This document shows positions 28,087 through 39,835 of a DNA stretch of 64,000 nt, in pieces. The stretch comes from an uncultured Alphaproteobacteria bacterium. Lineage in GTDB: Bacteria > Pseudomonadota > Alphaproteobacteria > Micropepsales > Micropepsaceae. The translations under genes were made by a program, and so were the position numbers. The notes under the pieces were generated by a model, which worked only from the letters and a program-made list of their open reading frames with translations, did no database searches and had not been told where the DNA came from. Each line of letters opens with the position of its first letter. Positions within the stretch are counted from its first letter, which is position 1. Location: the NCBI GenBank assembly GCA_902826695.1, contig CADEFU010000014.1, forward strand, positions 1-64,000, written 5' to 3'.

Positions 28087-29493
28087 ATGACCGACATCTA
28101 CGACGTCGTCGTTATCGGCGGCGGCCCCGGCGGCTACAACGCTGCCATCCGTTTGGGCCAACTTGGCAAACGCACGCTCTGCGTGGAAAAGCGCGGCAAA
28201 CTCGGCGGCACCTGCCTGAACATCGGCTGCATCCCGTCGAAGGCACTGCTGCGCGTTTCCGAACTCTTCGACGAAACGAAGAACCATTACGCGAGCCTCG
28301 GCATCAAGGCGTCGAACGTCGCCTACGACCTCCCCACGATGATGGCGCACAAGGACAAGACGGTCGACGGCCTGACAAAAGGCGTCGAATTCCTGTTCAA
28401 GAAGAACAAGGTCGAACACGTCTACGGCACCGGCGCCTTTGCAGGCGGCAACCGCGTCGAAATCAAAGGAAACGACGGCACCACGCGCACCGTCGAAGCG
28501 AAAGCGATCATCATCGCCACCGGCTCCGAACCCACGCCGCTCCCCGGCGTCGCGGTGAACGAGAAAGACATCGTCTCATCGACCGGTGCCTTGACGCTCG
28601 AAAGCGTGCCGAAACGTCTGCTCGTCATCGGCGCAGGCTACATCGGCCTCGAAATGGGCTCCGTCTGGCGCCGCCTCGGCAGCCAAGTCACCGTCGTCGA
28701 ATACCTCGACCGCATCACCCCGGGCCTCGACGGCGAGATCGCAAAGAACTTCCAGCGCATCTTGGCCAAGCAAGGCATGACGTTCAAACTCGGCTCGAAG
28801 GTCGTGGGCGTCGAACGCAAGAACGGTGCACTGCACGTCGCGATCGAACCCGCCGCCGGTGGCGCGCGCGAGACGATCGAAACCGACATCGTGCTCTCCT
28901 CGATCGGCCGCCGTCCCTACACGGAAGGCTTAGGGTTAGACAAAGTCGGCCTGAAGCTCGACGCGAAGGGGCGCATCCCCGTCGCCCACCACTACGCAAC
29001 ATCGGTCGCCGGCATCTACGCCATCGGCGACGTGATCGAAGGCCCGATGCTCGCGCACAAAGCGGAAGACGAAGGTGTCGCGATCGCCGAACGCATCGCG
29101 GGCCAAGCGGGCCACGTGAACTACGACGCGATCCCCGCGGTCGTTTACACGGCCCCGGAGGTCGCGACCGTGGGCAAGACCGAAGAGGAACTGAAAGCCG
29201 CCGGCATCGCCTACAAGGCCGGCAAATTTCCTTTCAGCGCGAACTCCCGCGCCCGCGCGAATGCGAGCACGGAGGGCTTCGTGAAGATGCTCGCCGATGC
29301 AAAGACCGACCGGGTCCTCGGCGTCCACATGATCGGCCCCGAAGTCGGCAACATGATCGCCGAGGCGGCGTTCGCGATCGAACTCGGCGCCTCCGCCGAA
29401 GATATCGCCCGCACCAGCCACGCCCACCCGACGCTCACCGAAGCCGTCCGCCAAGCCGCCCAAGCCGTCGGCGGCTGGACGATGCAGATGTGA
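28087..29493 (+). CDS. lpdA: dihydrolipoyl dehydrogenase (E3)
   Basis: Reoxidises dihydrolipoyl groups of the E2 enzyme with NAD+. The 468-residue flavoprotein has the FAD motif GGGPGG at residues 11-16, the redox disulfide Cys43/Cys48 in GGTCLNIGCIPSK, the NAD-binding GAGYIGLEMG, and the dimer-interface catalytic His-Glu region HAHPTLTEAVRQAA. It immediately follows sucB, so it is the E3 of the 2-oxoglutarate complex. Confidence 0.97.
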   Translation: MTDIYDVVVIGGGPGGYNAAIRLGQLGKRTLCVEKRGKLGGTCLNIGCIPSKALLRVSELFDETKNHYASLGIKASNVAYDLPTMMAHKDKTVDGLTKGVEFLFKKNKVEHVYGTGAFAGGNRVEIKGNDGTTRTVEAKAIIIATGSEPTPLPGVAVNEKDIVSSTGALTLESVPKRLLVIGAGYIGLEMGSVWRRLGSQVTVVEYLDRITPGLDGEIAKNFQRILAKQGMTFKLGSKVVGVERKNGALHVAIEPAAGGARETIETDIVLSSIGRRPYTEGLGLDKVGLKLDAKGRIPVAHHYATSVAGIYAIGDVIEGPMLAHKAEDEGVAIAERIAGQAGHVNYDAIPAVVYTAPEVATVGKTEEELKAAGIAYKAGKFPFSANSRARANASTEGFVKMLADAKTDRVLGVHMIGPEVGNMIAEAAFAIELGASAEDIARTSHAHPTLTEAVRQAAQAVGGWTMQM

Positions 29494-29618
29494 TCGTAGG
29501 GCGCGCCGCGCCAAACGAAGTGCGCTTGTCCTGGCACCTCCGCCAGCCCTTCATCCTGCGTTCAGCCACAATTTTGCATATACTGGCCCCTCAAAGGAGG
29601 CGTCAGGGGCAAACGGCA

Positions 29619-29954
29619 ATGTGGCAACCAAAGCTTTTCGGCACTGTGGTCGGATGGCTCGCCGTCGTGGCGGTCGCGATCTACTTCCTGCAAACCGACA
29701 TGGTGCAGGCCGGTTTCTTCGGCGACAGCTGCAAGACCTACGGCATGTCTTCGTGGGCATGCGGCGTGCTGCCGAACCTCGCCGTCTGGGCCTCGAACAC
29801 GTTCGTCTATTTCATCGAATACCCGTTCACCTACGACGCCTCGAACGACTGGATCGGCGCCTCCTCAGCCCTCATGTGGACCGGCTCACCCATCGCCTAC
29901 GCCTTCGCCCTCGTCGCGACGAACTACTGGGTCTGGAAACTGAACCAACTCTAG
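29619..29954 (+). CDS. small hypothetical membrane protein
   Basis: A 111-residue protein with an N-terminal membrane segment (LFGTVVGWLAVVAVAIYFL) and a second near the C-terminus (SPIAYAFALVATNYWVWKL). The middle holds two cysteines (GDSCKTYGMSSWACG) that could be disulfide bonded outside the membrane. ATG 29619 was chosen because it gives the first helix; the frame from 29490 adds an Arg-rich non-homologous stretch. Its TAG stop starts the REP element at 29953. Family not recognised. Confidence 0.65.
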   Translation: MWQPKLFGTVVGWLAVVAVAIYFLQTDMVQAGFFGDSCKTYGMSSWACGVLPNLAVWASNTFVYFIEYPFTYDASNDWIGASSALMWTGSPIAYAFALVATNYWVWKLNQL

Positions 29955-30052
29955 TCTGGGAGCGCGGGCGTCTCGCCCGCTCTTGCTGACTCGCCAACGC
30001 ACGTACGTTTAAGATGTTACAAGAGCGGGCGAGACGCCCGCGCTCCCAGACT
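29953..30052. repeat. REP-like paired inverted repeat, copy A
   Basis: Bases 29953-29984 and 30021-30052 are exact 32-base inverted copies around a 36-base spacer. Each arm contains its own small palindrome (GCGGGCG-TCT-CGCCCGC) flanked by TCTGGGAGC and GCTCTT. Copies B and C are close relatives. The last two bases of both convergent stop codons (29952-29954, and 30051-30053 on the minus strand) are inside the arms, so the element is essentially the whole intergenic space. It would form a very stable hairpin and could terminate transcription in both directions. Confidence 0.92.
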
Positions 30053-30962
30053 ACCGCCGCGCCCGCGGGTGCGCGCTTTCGTACACCTTCAGCAAATGCG
30101 TCTCATCGACCGCGGTGTACCGCTGCGTCGTTGAGAGCGACGCGTGGCCGAGCAGTTCCTGGATTGCGCGCAAGTCGCCGCCGGCCGCAAGCAGATGCGT
30201 CGCGAACGCGTGGCGCAGGGCGTGCGGCGTCGCACTCTCGGGCAAGCCGAGCAGCCGCCGCAAATGCTGCATCAATCCCTGTACGATACGCGGGTGCAGT
30301 CGCTTCCCGCGCGCGCCGTAGAACACAGGGTCATCGCGCGTCGCACCGTACGGACAAACCTTTAAGTAAGCTTCAATCGCCTCGCGCGCTTCCGGCAGCA
30401 CAGGCACGACGCGCTGTTTGTTGCCCTTCCCCGTGATGACGAGCGCCTCCGGCAACGGCAGCGCCGAACGGTTCAGGCCTAGCGCCTCCGAAATACGCAA
30501 CCCCGCGCCATAGAGCAGCGTGAGAACCGCCACATTGCGCGCCGCGATCCACGGCTCGTTGCCCAATATCTCAGCCTCGTCGAGCAGCATCTGCGCGCCG
30601 TCGATCGAAACCGGCTTCGGCACCGACATCGGCAGCTTCGGCGGCCGCACGCGCCGCACCGCGATGTTCTCCGCCAACCCCTGCTTCTGCAAAAACATGA
30701 AGAACGTGCGCAGCGCCGAAACCGCCCGCGCCACCCCGCGCGGACCGAGCCCGTCCTCACGCCGCGTTGCCAGCCATCCGCGTACGTCGCCCGCCGACAC
30801 GTCTTTCAGCGCCGCGAGATCGACCGTCTCGCCGCGATGTGCGGCGAGGAACCCAAGGAACCCGCCAACGTCATGCGTATACGCCTCGACCGTCTTCGGC
30901 GACAGCCGGCGCACATGCATCATCTGCTCGCGCCAATTCTGAAACGCAGCCGCGCCGTTCAT
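30051..30962 (-). CDS. xerC: tyrosine recombinase XerC
   Basis: Site-specific recombinase that, with XerD, resolves chromosome dimers at dif. The 303-residue protein has an N-terminal SAM-like domain (residues 5-95) and a catalytic domain with all expected residues: Arg156 (GLRISEA), Lys179 (TGKGNK), His247/Arg250 (HALRHAF), His273 (LGHASL) and Tyr282 (RYTAV). Length is right for XerC. No dif-like site or integron array is seen nearby, so a housekeeping role is likeliest. Confidence 0.93.
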   Translation of the reverse strand: MNGAAAFQNWREQMMHVRRLSPKTVEAYTHDVGGFLGFLAAHRGETVDLAALKDVSAGDVRGWLATRREDGLGPRGVARAVSALRTFFMFLQKQGLAENIAVRRVRPPKLPMSVPKPVSIDGAQMLLDEAEILGNEPWIAARNVAVLTLLYGAGLRISEALGLNRSALPLPEALVITGKGNKQRVVPVLPEAREAIEAYLKVCPYGATRDDPVFYGARGKRLHPRIVQGLMQHLRRLLGLPESATPHALRHAFATHLLAAGGDLRAIQELLGHASLSTTQRYTAVDETHLLKVYESAHPRARR

Positions 30963-31009
30963 GAAGATAACTCACGTGAAGACGCGAAGAACGCGAAGAG
31001 GAAAAGAGA

Positions 31010-31144
31010 TTGAAACGCCAAGCTCGCCAAGCCGCTCTGCCCTGTTACCGGCGCCCCGCGCGCGGAACGCGCAACAGATGGCGCTTCGCGCCGAACCGGC
31101 GGCGCCAATATACCAAGAGCAGCTTGGCGCTCTTGGCGTTTCAA
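31010..31144. repeat. long imperfect inverted repeat (different family from the REP elements)
   Basis: Bases 31010-31036 and 31118-31144 match as inverted repeats at 24 of 27 positions; the arms contain the doublet CGCCAAG-N-CGCCAAG. Just outside the left arm lies a run of CGCGAAG-type units (30981-30999), partly mirrored by CTTCGC units at 31153-31167. The element fills the 215-base gap between xerC and fsa and has no coding capacity. It looks like a dispersed non-coding repeat. Confidence 0.7.
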
Positions 31145-31177
31145 CTTCCTTACTTCGCAGCTTCGCGCGAGATTTTC

Positions 31178-31840
31178 TTACTTCCGCGGCACCGTCTGCC
31201 CGGTCTTCGCCCAATCGGCCAAAAACGCCGCGAGACCTTTGTCCGTCAGCGGATGCTCGATCAGCTGCTTGAACACGGCGGGCGGCAGAGTCGCCACATC
31301 CGCGCCCGCTTTCGCGGCGTCCGTGACGTGCACCGGATTGCGGATCGACGCCGCCAAAATCTCCGTCTCCAGCCCCATGTAATTGTCGTAGATTCCGCGG
31401 ATGTCGCGGATGAGCTGCATCCCGTCCTCACCGACATCGTCGAGCCGCCCGATGAACGGCGAGACGAACGTCGCCCCCGCCTTCGCCGCGAGCAACGCCT
31501 GGTTCGCCGAAAAGCACAAAGTCACGTTCACCATCGTGTCTTCTTCGGTCAGCGTTTTGCAGGCGCGCAATCCGGCCCAGGTCAAAGGCACTTTCACCGC
31601 GATGTTCTCCGCGATCTTCGCGAGAGCGCGCCCCTCGGCCAGCATCCCATCGACGTCGGTCGCGGTCACTTCCGCGCTCACCGGCCCTTCGACCAGATCG
31701 CAAATCTCGCGAATCGTATCGACGAAATTGCGGCCCGATTTCGCGATCAGCGTCGGATTCGTCGTGACGCCGTCCACCAAACCCGTCGCGGCCCAAGTTT
31801 TGATCTCTGCCACATCGGCGGAATCGAGGAAGAATTTCAT
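31178..31840 (-). CDS. fsa: fructose-6-phosphate aldolase / transaldolase-like protein
   Basis: A 220-residue small transaldolase-family TIM barrel. It begins [20 protein letters not shown], contains [11 protein letters not shown] and the Schiff-base Lys83 in [11 protein letters not shown], and ends with [10 protein letters not shown]. Small family members act either as fructose-6-phosphate aldolase or as short transaldolases of the pentose phosphate pathway; sequence by eye does not decide which. The start at 31840 matches the family N-terminus. It is divergent from priA with only 43 bases between starts. Confidence 0.92.
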   Translation of the reverse strand: MKFFLDSADVAEIKTWAATGLVDGVTTNPTLIAKSGRNFVDTIREICDLVEGPVSAEVTATDVDGMLAEGRALAKIAENIAVKVPLTWAGLRACKTLTEEDTMVNVTLCFSANQALLAAKAGATFVSPFIGRLDDVGEDGMQLIRDIRGIYDNYMGLETEILAASIRNPVHVTDAAKAGADVATLPPAVFKQLIEHPLTDKGLAAFLADWAKTGQTVPRK

Positions 31841-31883
31841 GGGGGTATTGACCTTCTGATCGCAATCGGGCGGACCATAGCCT

Positions 31884-34094
31884 ATGGCGCTTGAAGCCGA
31901 AGCAGATTTTGCCGGAAAGCCTGTGGAAGGCGACGTCGTCGGCATCGTGGTTCCGCGGCCGCTGAAAGGCGCGCTCGACTACCGCGTGCCCGAAGGTCTG
32001 CGCCTCGCGCGCGGCGATATTGTCGAAGTGCCGTTAGGGCGCGGTGGCGATCCGACGCTGGGCGTCGTGTGGGGAAAAGGCGAAGGCACGTTTGAGCGCG
32101 CGCGCCTGAAAGAAGTCACCCGCCGCTTCGACATGCCGCCGCTCAAGGAAGAGCTGCTGCAATTCGCAAGTTGGGTCGCGAACTACGTCGTGGCCCCGCT
32201 CGGCGATGTCGTGAACCTGCTGCTCCGCGCGCCCGATGCGCTCGAACCTGAGAAGGATCGAAAGGCGATCCGCCTCGGCGCACACACGCCCTCGAACCTG
32301 ACGACGGCCCGCGCGCGCGTGCTCGATGTCGCCAGCGACGGCCTCGCCCGCCGCCTCTCCGAACTCACCGAAGCCGCAGGTGTCACCACGGCGGTGATCA
32401 ACGGCCTCGTCAAACTGCGCGCGCTCGAAGAGGTGATGCTGCCGCCGTACAAGCCCGGCCCGCCGCCCGATCCTGCCCACGCGGGCCCGACACTTTCCGC
32501 CGCGCAGACGAAAGCGGCGGCGCACATGATCAAGGCCGTGAACGCGCACCGCTTCGAAGCGATGCTCTTGGACGGCGTCACCGGCTCCGGCAAAACCGAA
32601 ACCTATTTCGAAGCGGTGGCTGCCGCGCTCGTGCAGAAACGCCAAGCGCTGATCCTGCTCCCCGAAATCGCGCTCACCGTGGCCTTCCTCGATCGCTTCA
32701 CGAAGCGCTTCGGCGTGAAGCCGACCGAATGGCACTCCGACCTCACACAGGCGCAACGCCGCCGCAATTGGCGTGCCGTGATGCTAGGCGACGCACGCGT
32801 CGTCGTCGGCGCACGTTCGGCACTGTTCCTGCCTTTCAAGGAACTCGGCCTCATCATCGTCGACGAAGAACACGACACCGCGTTCAAGCAGGAAGACGGT
32901 CTCATCTATCATGCCCGCGATATGGCGGTCGTTCGTGCGCGGATGGAGAATTGCCCGATCGCGCTCTGCTCTGCGACGCCTTCGCTCGAAACCTGGGTCA
33001 ACGCCGAAACGCACAAATACGCGCATCTGCGTCTCCCCGAACGCCACGGCAAGGCGACATTGCCCGAAGCGGCGCTCATCGACATGCGCAAGGAGGAAAC
33101 GCAGAAGGGCGACTTCCTATCACCCACGCTCGTCAGTGCCGTCGAAGAGACGTTGCGCCAAGGCGAGCAGGCGATGCTGTTCTTGAACCGTCGCGGCTTT
33201 GCACCGCTCACGCTCTGCAAGGCCTGTGGTCACAAGATCGGCTGCCCGCGCTGCACGTCGTGGCTGGTCGAGCATCGCTATCGCCGCAAGCTCGTCTGCC
33301 ACCACTGCGGCTACGACCGCCAGATCCCGGCCGCCTGCCCCGAGTGCAAAACGCAAGGCGCCTTCATCGCCTGCGGTCCCGGCGTTGAACGCGTCAGCGA
33401 AGAAGTGAAGTTGAAATTCCCGAATGCGCGCACGAACATCGCCTCATCCGACACGATGTCGGGCCCGCGCCAAATCCAACTGGCAATCGAGGCCATCGCC
33501 AACCACGAAGTCGACATTCTGATCGGCACGCAAATCGTCGCGAAAGGCCACAACTTCCCGATGCTCACGCTTGTTGGCGTTGTCGACGCGGATTTGGGCC
33601 TCGAAGGCGCCGACCCGCGCGCCCGCGAACGAACGTTCCAGCTTTTGCATCAAGTTTCAGGCCGGGCGGGCAGGGCGGATCGAAAGGGCCGCGTCCTCAT
33701 CCAAACCAGCGACCCCGAGCACGCCGTGCTGAAAGCCATCGCCTCCGGCAAGCGCGACGCGTTCTACGCCGCGGAGTGGGGCAAGCGCGAAGTGGCGGGC
33801 CTGCCGCCGTTCGGCCGCATGGCAGCGTTGATCTTGTCCGGCCGCAAAGAGGAACAAGTACACGACGTCGGCGAACAACTGGCCGCAAGCGCGCCGAACG
33901 CGAAAGGCGTCCAAGTCTGGGGCCCCGCCCCAGCGCCGCTCGCCATGATCCGCGGCCAAACAAGACTACGCCTCGCCGTCCACACCGACCGCACCGTCAA
34001 TCTCCAAGCCTACCTCCGCGCCTGGCTCGACCCAGTGAAGCTGCCGTCCTCGGTCTTCCTGAGCATCGACGTCGACCCGCAAAGCTTTTTGTAA
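31884..34094 (+). CDS. priA: primosomal protein N' (PriA helicase)
   Basis: Superfamily 2 DNA helicase that restarts stalled replication forks. The 736-residue protein has the N-terminal 3'-DNA-binding domain ([18 protein letters not shown]), Walker A GVTGSGKT at residues 231-238, a DEEHD motif II, and the zinc-binding insertion with [16 protein letters not shown] and CHHCGY followed by CPECK, then [14 protein letters not shown]. All PriA hallmarks are present and the length is normal. Confidence 0.96.
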   Translation: MALEAEADFAGKPVEGDVVGIVVPRPLKGALDYRVPEGLRLARGDIVEVPLGRGGDPTLGVVWGKGEGTFERARLKEVTRRFDMPPLKEELLQFASWVANYVVAPLGDVVNLLLRAPDALEPEKDRKAIRLGAHTPSNLTTARARVLDVASDGLARRLSELTEAAGVTTAVINGLVKLRALEEVMLPPYKPGPPPDPAHAGPTLSAAQTKAAAHMIKAVNAHRFEAMLLDGVTGSGKTETYFEAVAAALVQKRQALILLPEIALTVAFLDRFTKRFGVKPTEWHSDLTQAQRRRNWRAVMLGDARVVVGARSALFLPFKELGLIIVDEEHDTAFKQEDGLIYHARDMAVVRARMENCPIALCSATPSLETWVNAETHKYAHLRLPERHGKATLPEAALIDMRKEETQKGDFLSPTLVSAVEETLRQGEQAMLFLNRRGFAPLTLCKACGHKIGCPRCTSWLVEHRYRRKLVCHHCGYDRQIPAACPECKTQGAFIACGPGVERVSEEVKLKFPNARTNIASSDTMSGPRQIQLAIEAIANHEVDILIGTQIVAKGHNFPMLTLVGVVDADLGLEGADPRARERTFQLLHQVSGRAGRADRKGRVLIQTSDPEHAVLKAIASGKRDAFYAAEWGKREVAGLPPFGRMAALILSGRKEEQVHDVGEQLAASAPNAKGVQVWGPAPAPLAMIRGQTRLRLAVHTDRTVNLQAYLRAWLDPVKLPSSVFLSIDVDPQSFL

Positions 34095-34119
34095 GGTAGT
34101 TGGCGGCGGCGAAGAGCGG

Positions 34120-34650
34120 CTACTTCGCCTTCGCGCGCGCGATAGCATCCATAATCAGCTTCTCGGCATCGGCCACATCCACCCAATCGCCGAGCTGCGT
34201 CCACTTCCCCTTCTCCAGATCCTTGTAGTGCTGGAAGAAGTGCGCCGTCTGATCGCGCAAGATCGGCGGCAAGTCGCGATAGGACTGCACGCCCGCATAG
34301 AACGGATGCAGCGCGTCGACAGGCACGGCGAGAATTTTCTCATCCTCCCCAGCCTGATCCGTCATGATCAGCGCCCCCACCGGCCGGCAGCGGATCACCG
34401 CGCCCGCAACCACCGGCACCGGCGCGATGACAAGCACGTCGATCGGATCGCCGTCGAGCGACAGCGTGTGCGGAATGAACCCGTAGTTTCCCGGATAGTA
34501 CATCGCGGTGTGGAGGAACCGGTCCACGAACAGCGTCCCCGAGGCCTTGTCCATCTCGTACTTCACCGGCACGCCGCCGTAGGGAATCTCAATCAGCGCA
34601 TGCAAATCCTTGGGCGGATTGCGTCCCGGCGTAATCTTCGAAAGGTCCAT
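34120..34650 (-). CDS. ppa: inorganic pyrophosphatase
   Basis: Hydrolyses pyrophosphate to two phosphates, driving biosynthetic reactions. The 176-residue family I enzyme has the metal-binding DGDPIDVLV (Asp66, Asp68, Asp71), EIPYGGVPVKYEMDK and the C-terminal FFQHYKDLEKGKWTQL. ATG 34650 has AAGGAG about 9 bases upstream. It ends 25 bases from the convergent priA stop. Confidence 0.96.
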   Translation of the reverse strand: MDLSKITPGRNPPKDLHALIEIPYGGVPVKYEMDKASGTLFVDRFLHTAMYYPGNYGFIPHTLSLDGDPIDVLVIAPVPVVAGAVIRCRPVGALIMTDQAGEDEKILAVPVDALHPFYAGVQSYRDLPPILRDQTAHFFQHYKDLEKGKWTQLGDWVDVADAEKLIMDAIARAKAK

Positions 34651-34825
34651 GGATAACCGCTCCTTGCTGGCCGCAACCTGACTTGCCGCCCGCCCCGCGT
34701 CAAAGTCGCGCAAATCCGCCATGTTGCGCCGCAATGGGCACCATGGTAGACCGCGCCCGCGGCGTCGCCGGGGGTGGATTTCGCGCTCACCCCAAACGCA
34801 AAAATAGTCGCAAATTCAATGGCTT

Positions 34826-34858
34826 AAGCCTCGCCCGGCCCCGGGCGTCCGAAGGCTT
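34826..34858 (+). promoter_or_regulatory. bulged hairpin in the atp operon leader
   Basis: AAGCCT (34826-34831) pairs with AGGCTT (34853-34858) outside an inner stem CGCCCG/CGGGCG (34832-34847), leaving a 5-base bulge. It lies 28 bases before the atpH GTG start. There is no T-run after it. It could affect mRNA stability or translation of atpH; this is inferred from sequence only. Confidence 0.3.
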
Positions 34859-34886
34859 GGGCAACCACTCGTTTTGGAGCCTCATC

Positions 34887-35444
34887 GTGGCAAGCGAAAA
34901 CGTTTCCGTTGCGGGTCTGGCGGGCCGGTATGCGACCGCTTTGTTTGAACTCGCAACCGAAGCGAAAGCGCTCGACGCTATCGCGTCCGATCTGTCGCGC
35001 TTGAAGGCACTCATCGACGGCAGCCCGGACCTTGCCCGCCTCGTCCGCTCGCCCATCTTCTCGCGTGAGGAACAGGGCAAGGCTATGGATGCGGTGCTGG
35101 CGCGCTTGAATGTGAACGCGCTCACGAAGAACTTCGTCGGCCTGCTTGCGCAAAAGCGCCGCCTGTTCGCGCTTAGCGGCATCGTTGCCGCATTCGACAA
35201 GCTCGTCGCTCATCAGCGCGGTGAGATGACGGCCGAGGTAACGAGCGCGCAAGCCCTCAAGCCCGAGCAACGCACCGCCCTCATGGGCACGCTGAAAGAC
35301 GCGATGAAGCGCGAGATGCGCTTGACCGAGCGCGTCGACTCAACACTTCTCGGCGGACTGATCGTCAAGGTCGGTTCGCGCCAAATCGACTCAACACTCA
35401 AATCGAAACTCGTGCGTCTCGAACGCGCGATGAGAGGCGCATAA
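34887..35444 (+). CDS. atpH: F1 ATP synthase delta subunit
   Basis: Peripheral stalk subunit linking F1 to F0. The 185-residue protein contains [20 protein letters not shown] at the N-terminus and the family C-terminus [27 protein letters not shown] (shown in part: [18 protein letters not shown]). GTG 34887 is chosen: TGGAG lies 7 bases upstream and the family N-terminus follows directly. The open frame further upstream reaches into unrelated sequence. First gene of atpHAGDC; F0 genes are not in the window, as usual for alphaproteobacteria. Confidence 0.95.
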   Translation: MASENVSVAGLAGRYATALFELATEAKALDAIASDLSRLKALIDGSPDLARLVRSPIFSREEQGKAMDAVLARLNVNALTKNFVGLLAQKRRLFALSGIVAAFDKLVAHQRGEMTAEVTSAQALKPEQRTALMGTLKDAMKREMRLTERVDSTLLGGLIVKVGSRQIDSTLKSKLVRLERAMRGA

Positions 35445-35448
35445 AGAC

Positions 35449-36978
35449 ATGGATATCCAAGCCGCAGAAATCTCCGCGATCCTGAAAAGCCAGATCAAGA
35501 ACTTCGGCGCCGAAGCCGAAGTTTCGGAGATCGGCCAAGTGCTGTCCGTCGGCGACGGCATCGCGCGCATCCACGGCCTCGACAAGGTTCAGGCCGGCGA
35601 GATGGTGGAGTTCCCCGGCGGCATTAAGGGCATGGCGCTGAACCTCGAAACCGACAACGTCGGCGTCGTGATCTTCGGCAACGACCGCGACATCAAAGAA
35701 GGCGACACCGTCAAGCGCACCGGCTCGATCGTGGACGTGCCGGTGGGCAAGGGCTTGCTGGGCCGCGTCGTCGATCCGCTGGGCAACCCGCTCGACGGCA
35801 AGGGCCCGATCCAATCGGCCGAACGCCGCCGCGTGGACGTGAAGGCGCCGGGCATCATTCCGCGCCGTTCGGTGCACGAACCGATGCAGACCGGCCTGAA
35901 GTCGGTCGACTCGCTCATCCCGATCGGCCGTGGCCAGCGCGAGCTCATCATCGGCGACCGCCAAACCGGCAAGACCGCGATCGCGCTCGACACGATCATC
36001 AATCAGAAATCGGTCAACGCGACCGGCGACGAAAAGCAAAAGCTCTACTGCATCTACGTCGCCATCGGGCAAAAGCGCTCGACGGTGGCCCAGATCGTGA
36101 AGACGCTCGAGCAGTTCGGCGCAATGGAATACACGACCGTCGTTGCCGCGACCGCGTCGGACCCCGCACCGCTGCAGTTCTTGGCGCCGTTCGCCGGCTG
36201 CACGATGGGCGAGTACTTCCGCGACAACGGCATGCACGCCGTCATCATCTATGACGACTTGTCGAAGCAGGCGGTCGCCTATCGCCAGATGTCGCTGCTG
36301 CTGCGCCGCCCGCCGGGCCGCGAAGCCTATCCCGGCGACGTGTTCTATCTTCACTCCCGCCTGCTCGAACGCGCCGCGAAACTGAACGAGGCGAACAAGA
36401 GCGGCTCGCTGACGGCGCTGCCCGTCATCGAAACGCAGGCCAGCGACGTGTCGGCCTACATCCCCACGAACGTCATCTCGATCACCGACGGCCAGATCTT
36501 CCTCGAAACCGAATTGTTCTATCAGGGCATTCGCCCGGCGGTGAACGTCGGCATCTCGGTCTCGCGTGTGGGCTCCTCGGCGCAGATCAAGGCGATGAAG
36601 CAGGTCGCCGGCACCATGAAGTCCGACCTCGCGCAGTACCGCGAAATGGCGGCCTTCGCGCAGTTCGGCTCCGACCTCGACGCCGTGACGCAGCGCTTGC
36701 TGAACCGCGGCTCGCGCCTGACGGAGCTTTTGAAACAACCGCAATTCGCACCGTTCCCGGTCGAAGAGCAGGTGATCTCGATCTACGCCGGCACGCGCGG
36801 CTACCTCGATAAGCTCGCCGTCAACCAGATCGGCAAGTTCGAGGCCGAGCTGCTGCAATCGATCCGCGCCGGCCACAAGGATCTGCTCGACGGCATCCGC
36901 AAAGAAAAGGCGCTGACGCCGGATCTCGAAGCCAAGCTGAAGTCGATCCTCGAAAACTTCTCCAAGAACTTTGCGTAA
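35449..36978 (+). CDS. atpA: F1 ATP synthase alpha subunit
   Basis: Non-catalytic nucleotide-binding subunit of F1. The 509-residue protein has the P-loop GDRQTGKT at residues 169-176, [11 protein letters not shown] near the N-terminus, and the [20 protein letters not shown] region. It starts 4 bases after atpH. Length and motifs are standard. Confidence 0.98.
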   Translation: MDIQAAEISAILKSQIKNFGAEAEVSEIGQVLSVGDGIARIHGLDKVQAGEMVEFPGGIKGMALNLETDNVGVVIFGNDRDIKEGDTVKRTGSIVDVPVGKGLLGRVVDPLGNPLDGKGPIQSAERRRVDVKAPGIIPRRSVHEPMQTGLKSVDSLIPIGRGQRELIIGDRQTGKTAIALDTIINQKSVNATGDEKQKLYCIYVAIGQKRSTVAQIVKTLEQFGAMEYTTVVAATASDPAPLQFLAPFAGCTMGEYFRDNGMHAVIIYDDLSKQAVAYRQMSLLLRRPPGREAYPGDVFYLHSRLLERAAKLNEANKSGSLTALPVIETQASDVSAYIPTNVISITDGQIFLETELFYQGIRPAVNVGISVSRVGSSAQIKAMKQVAGTMKSDLAQYREMAAFAQFGSDLDAVTQRLLNRGSRLTELLKQPQFAPFPVEEQVISIYAGTRGYLDKLAVNQIGKFEAELLQSIRAGHKDLLDGIRKEKALTPDLEAKLKSILENFSKNFA

Positions 36979-36984
36979 AGCCAG

Positions 36985-37866
36985 ATGCCAAGCTTAAAGG
37001 ACCTTCGCAACCGTATCGCCAGCGTGAAGTCCACGCGGAAAATCACGCGCGCGATGCAGCTCGTCTCGGCCTCGAAGCTGAAGCGCGCTCAAGAAGCCGC
37101 CGAAGCTGCCCGCCCCTACGCTGAAAAGATGCAGGGCGTGCTGGCGAATTTGGCCGTAGGCATCGCGGGCCAAGCGGGGGCGCCAAAGCTGCTTGCCGGC
37201 ACCGGTCGCGACGACAACCATTTGCTCGTGGTGATGACGGCCGATCGCGGTCTTTGCGGCGGCTTCAACACGAACATCGTCAAGCTCGCGCGCCAGCACA
37301 TTCAATCGCTCCAGCGCGAAGGCAAAAAGGTCAAAATCCTCTGCGTCGGTCGCAAGGGTCGCGATCAGCTGAAGCGCCAGTTCGCCAGCATGATCATAGG
37401 TACGGTCGAACTCGGCGGGGTTCGCCGCTTGGGCTTCAGCAACGTGCAGCCGATCGCCAAGCAAGTGCTCGACCGTTTCGACGCCGGTGAAGTCGATGTC
37501 GTCACGCTGTTCTACGCGCGCTTCAAGTCGGTGATCAGTCAGATCCCGACCGCGCTGCGCCTGATCCCGGCCGAAGTGCCGAAGGGCACGAAGACGGCAG
37601 ACCTCAAGGGCGGCGCCTACGACTACGAGCCGGACGAACAAGACATCCTGACCGAACTGCTGCCGCGCAACGTCGCGATCCAAATCTTCCGCGCGCTGCT
37701 CGAAAACCAAGCGTCGGAACAGGGAGCGCGTATGGCGGCGATGGACGCGGCGACGCGCAACGCCGGCGACGTCATCGCCGCGCTGTCGACGAAGTACAAC
37801 CGCTCGCGCCAAGCGCAGATCACCAAAGAACTCATCGAAATCATTTCGGGCGCTGAAGCGCTCTAA
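36985..37866 (+). CDS. atpG: F1 ATP synthase gamma subunit
   Basis: Central rotor shaft of F1. The 293-residue protein has the conserved N-terminus [20 protein letters not shown] and C-terminal helix with [15 protein letters not shown] and [16 protein letters not shown]. The [15 protein letters not shown] motif is present. It lies 6 bases after atpA. Confidence 0.98.
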   Translation: MPSLKDLRNRIASVKSTRKITRAMQLVSASKLKRAQEAAEAARPYAEKMQGVLANLAVGIAGQAGAPKLLAGTGRDDNHLLVVMTADRGLCGGFNTNIVKLARQHIQSLQREGKKVKILCVGRKGRDQLKRQFASMIIGTVELGGVRRLGFSNVQPIAKQVLDRFDAGEVDVVTLFYARFKSVISQIPTALRLIPAEVPKGTKTADLKGGAYDYEPDEQDILTELLPRNVAIQIFRALLENQASEQGARMAAMDAATRNAGDVIAALSTKYNRSRQAQITKELIEIISGAEAL

Positions 37867-39315
<1,449 letters not shown>

Positions 39316-39321
39316 CACCCA

Positions 39322-39720
39322 ATGGCGAAGATGCACTTTGACTTGGTGAGCCCCGAACGCCTGCTGATCTCGGCTGAGGTCGACCAAGTCGACGTGCCGG
39401 GGTCTGAGGGCGATTTCGGCGTTTTCGCGGGCCACGCGCCGGTGATGACAACGTTGAGACCCGGCGTGCTGTCTATCGTGACGGCCGGCCGCTCGCCGGA
39501 AAAGTTCTTCGTCCGCGGCGGCTTCGCCGAAGTCACGCTCCAGGGTTTAACCGTGCTCGCCGAAGAAGCGATGCCAATGGCAGAGTTAAATGCCGCAACC
39601 CTCGACCAGCGCATCCAGAACGCCGAGGAAGACATTACGGACGCGAAAGACGCTGCAGCCCGCGACCGCGCCCAAACGACGCTGAATCAATTGCGAGAGT
39701 TGCGCTCAGCCCTCGGCTAA
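39322..39720 (+). CDS. atpC: F1 ATP synthase epsilon subunit
   Basis: Rotor-associated subunit that can inhibit ATP hydrolysis. The 132-residue protein has the N-terminal beta domain (FDLVSPERLLISAEVDQVDV, VPGSEGDFGVFAGHAP) and a C-terminal helical region of about 40 residues. Last gene of the operon. Confidence 0.96.
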   Translation: MAKMHFDLVSPERLLISAEVDQVDVPGSEGDFGVFAGHAPVMTTLRPGVLSIVTAGRSPEKFFVRGGFAEVTLQGLTVLAEEAMPMAELNAATLDQRIQNAEEDITDAKDAAARDRAQTTLNQLRELRSALG

Positions 39721-39741
39721 CCAACTGAATCTTCTGTGACG

Positions 39742-39767
39742 GCCGCCATGGCGGCGCGCGATTGTTT
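39742..39767 (+). terminator. possible weak terminator after atpC
   Basis: The palindrome GCCGCCATGGCGGC (39742-39755) is followed about 8 bases later by TTGTTTTTG, 21 bases after the atpC stop. The stem is short and the T-run displaced, so this is only a candidate. Confidence 0.3.
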
Positions 39768-39835
39768 TTGATAGGGTCCAGGCCAAATTAAGGCCCCCCG
39801 AAGGGTTCTAACCGGGTATTGGATTGGGAGCTCGC

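Noticed and set aside
30051..30962. Integrase of a genomic island or integron
   Set aside because: Length, sequence and the fsa/priA neighbourhood fit housekeeping XerC; no attachment sites, tRNA or cassette array nearby.
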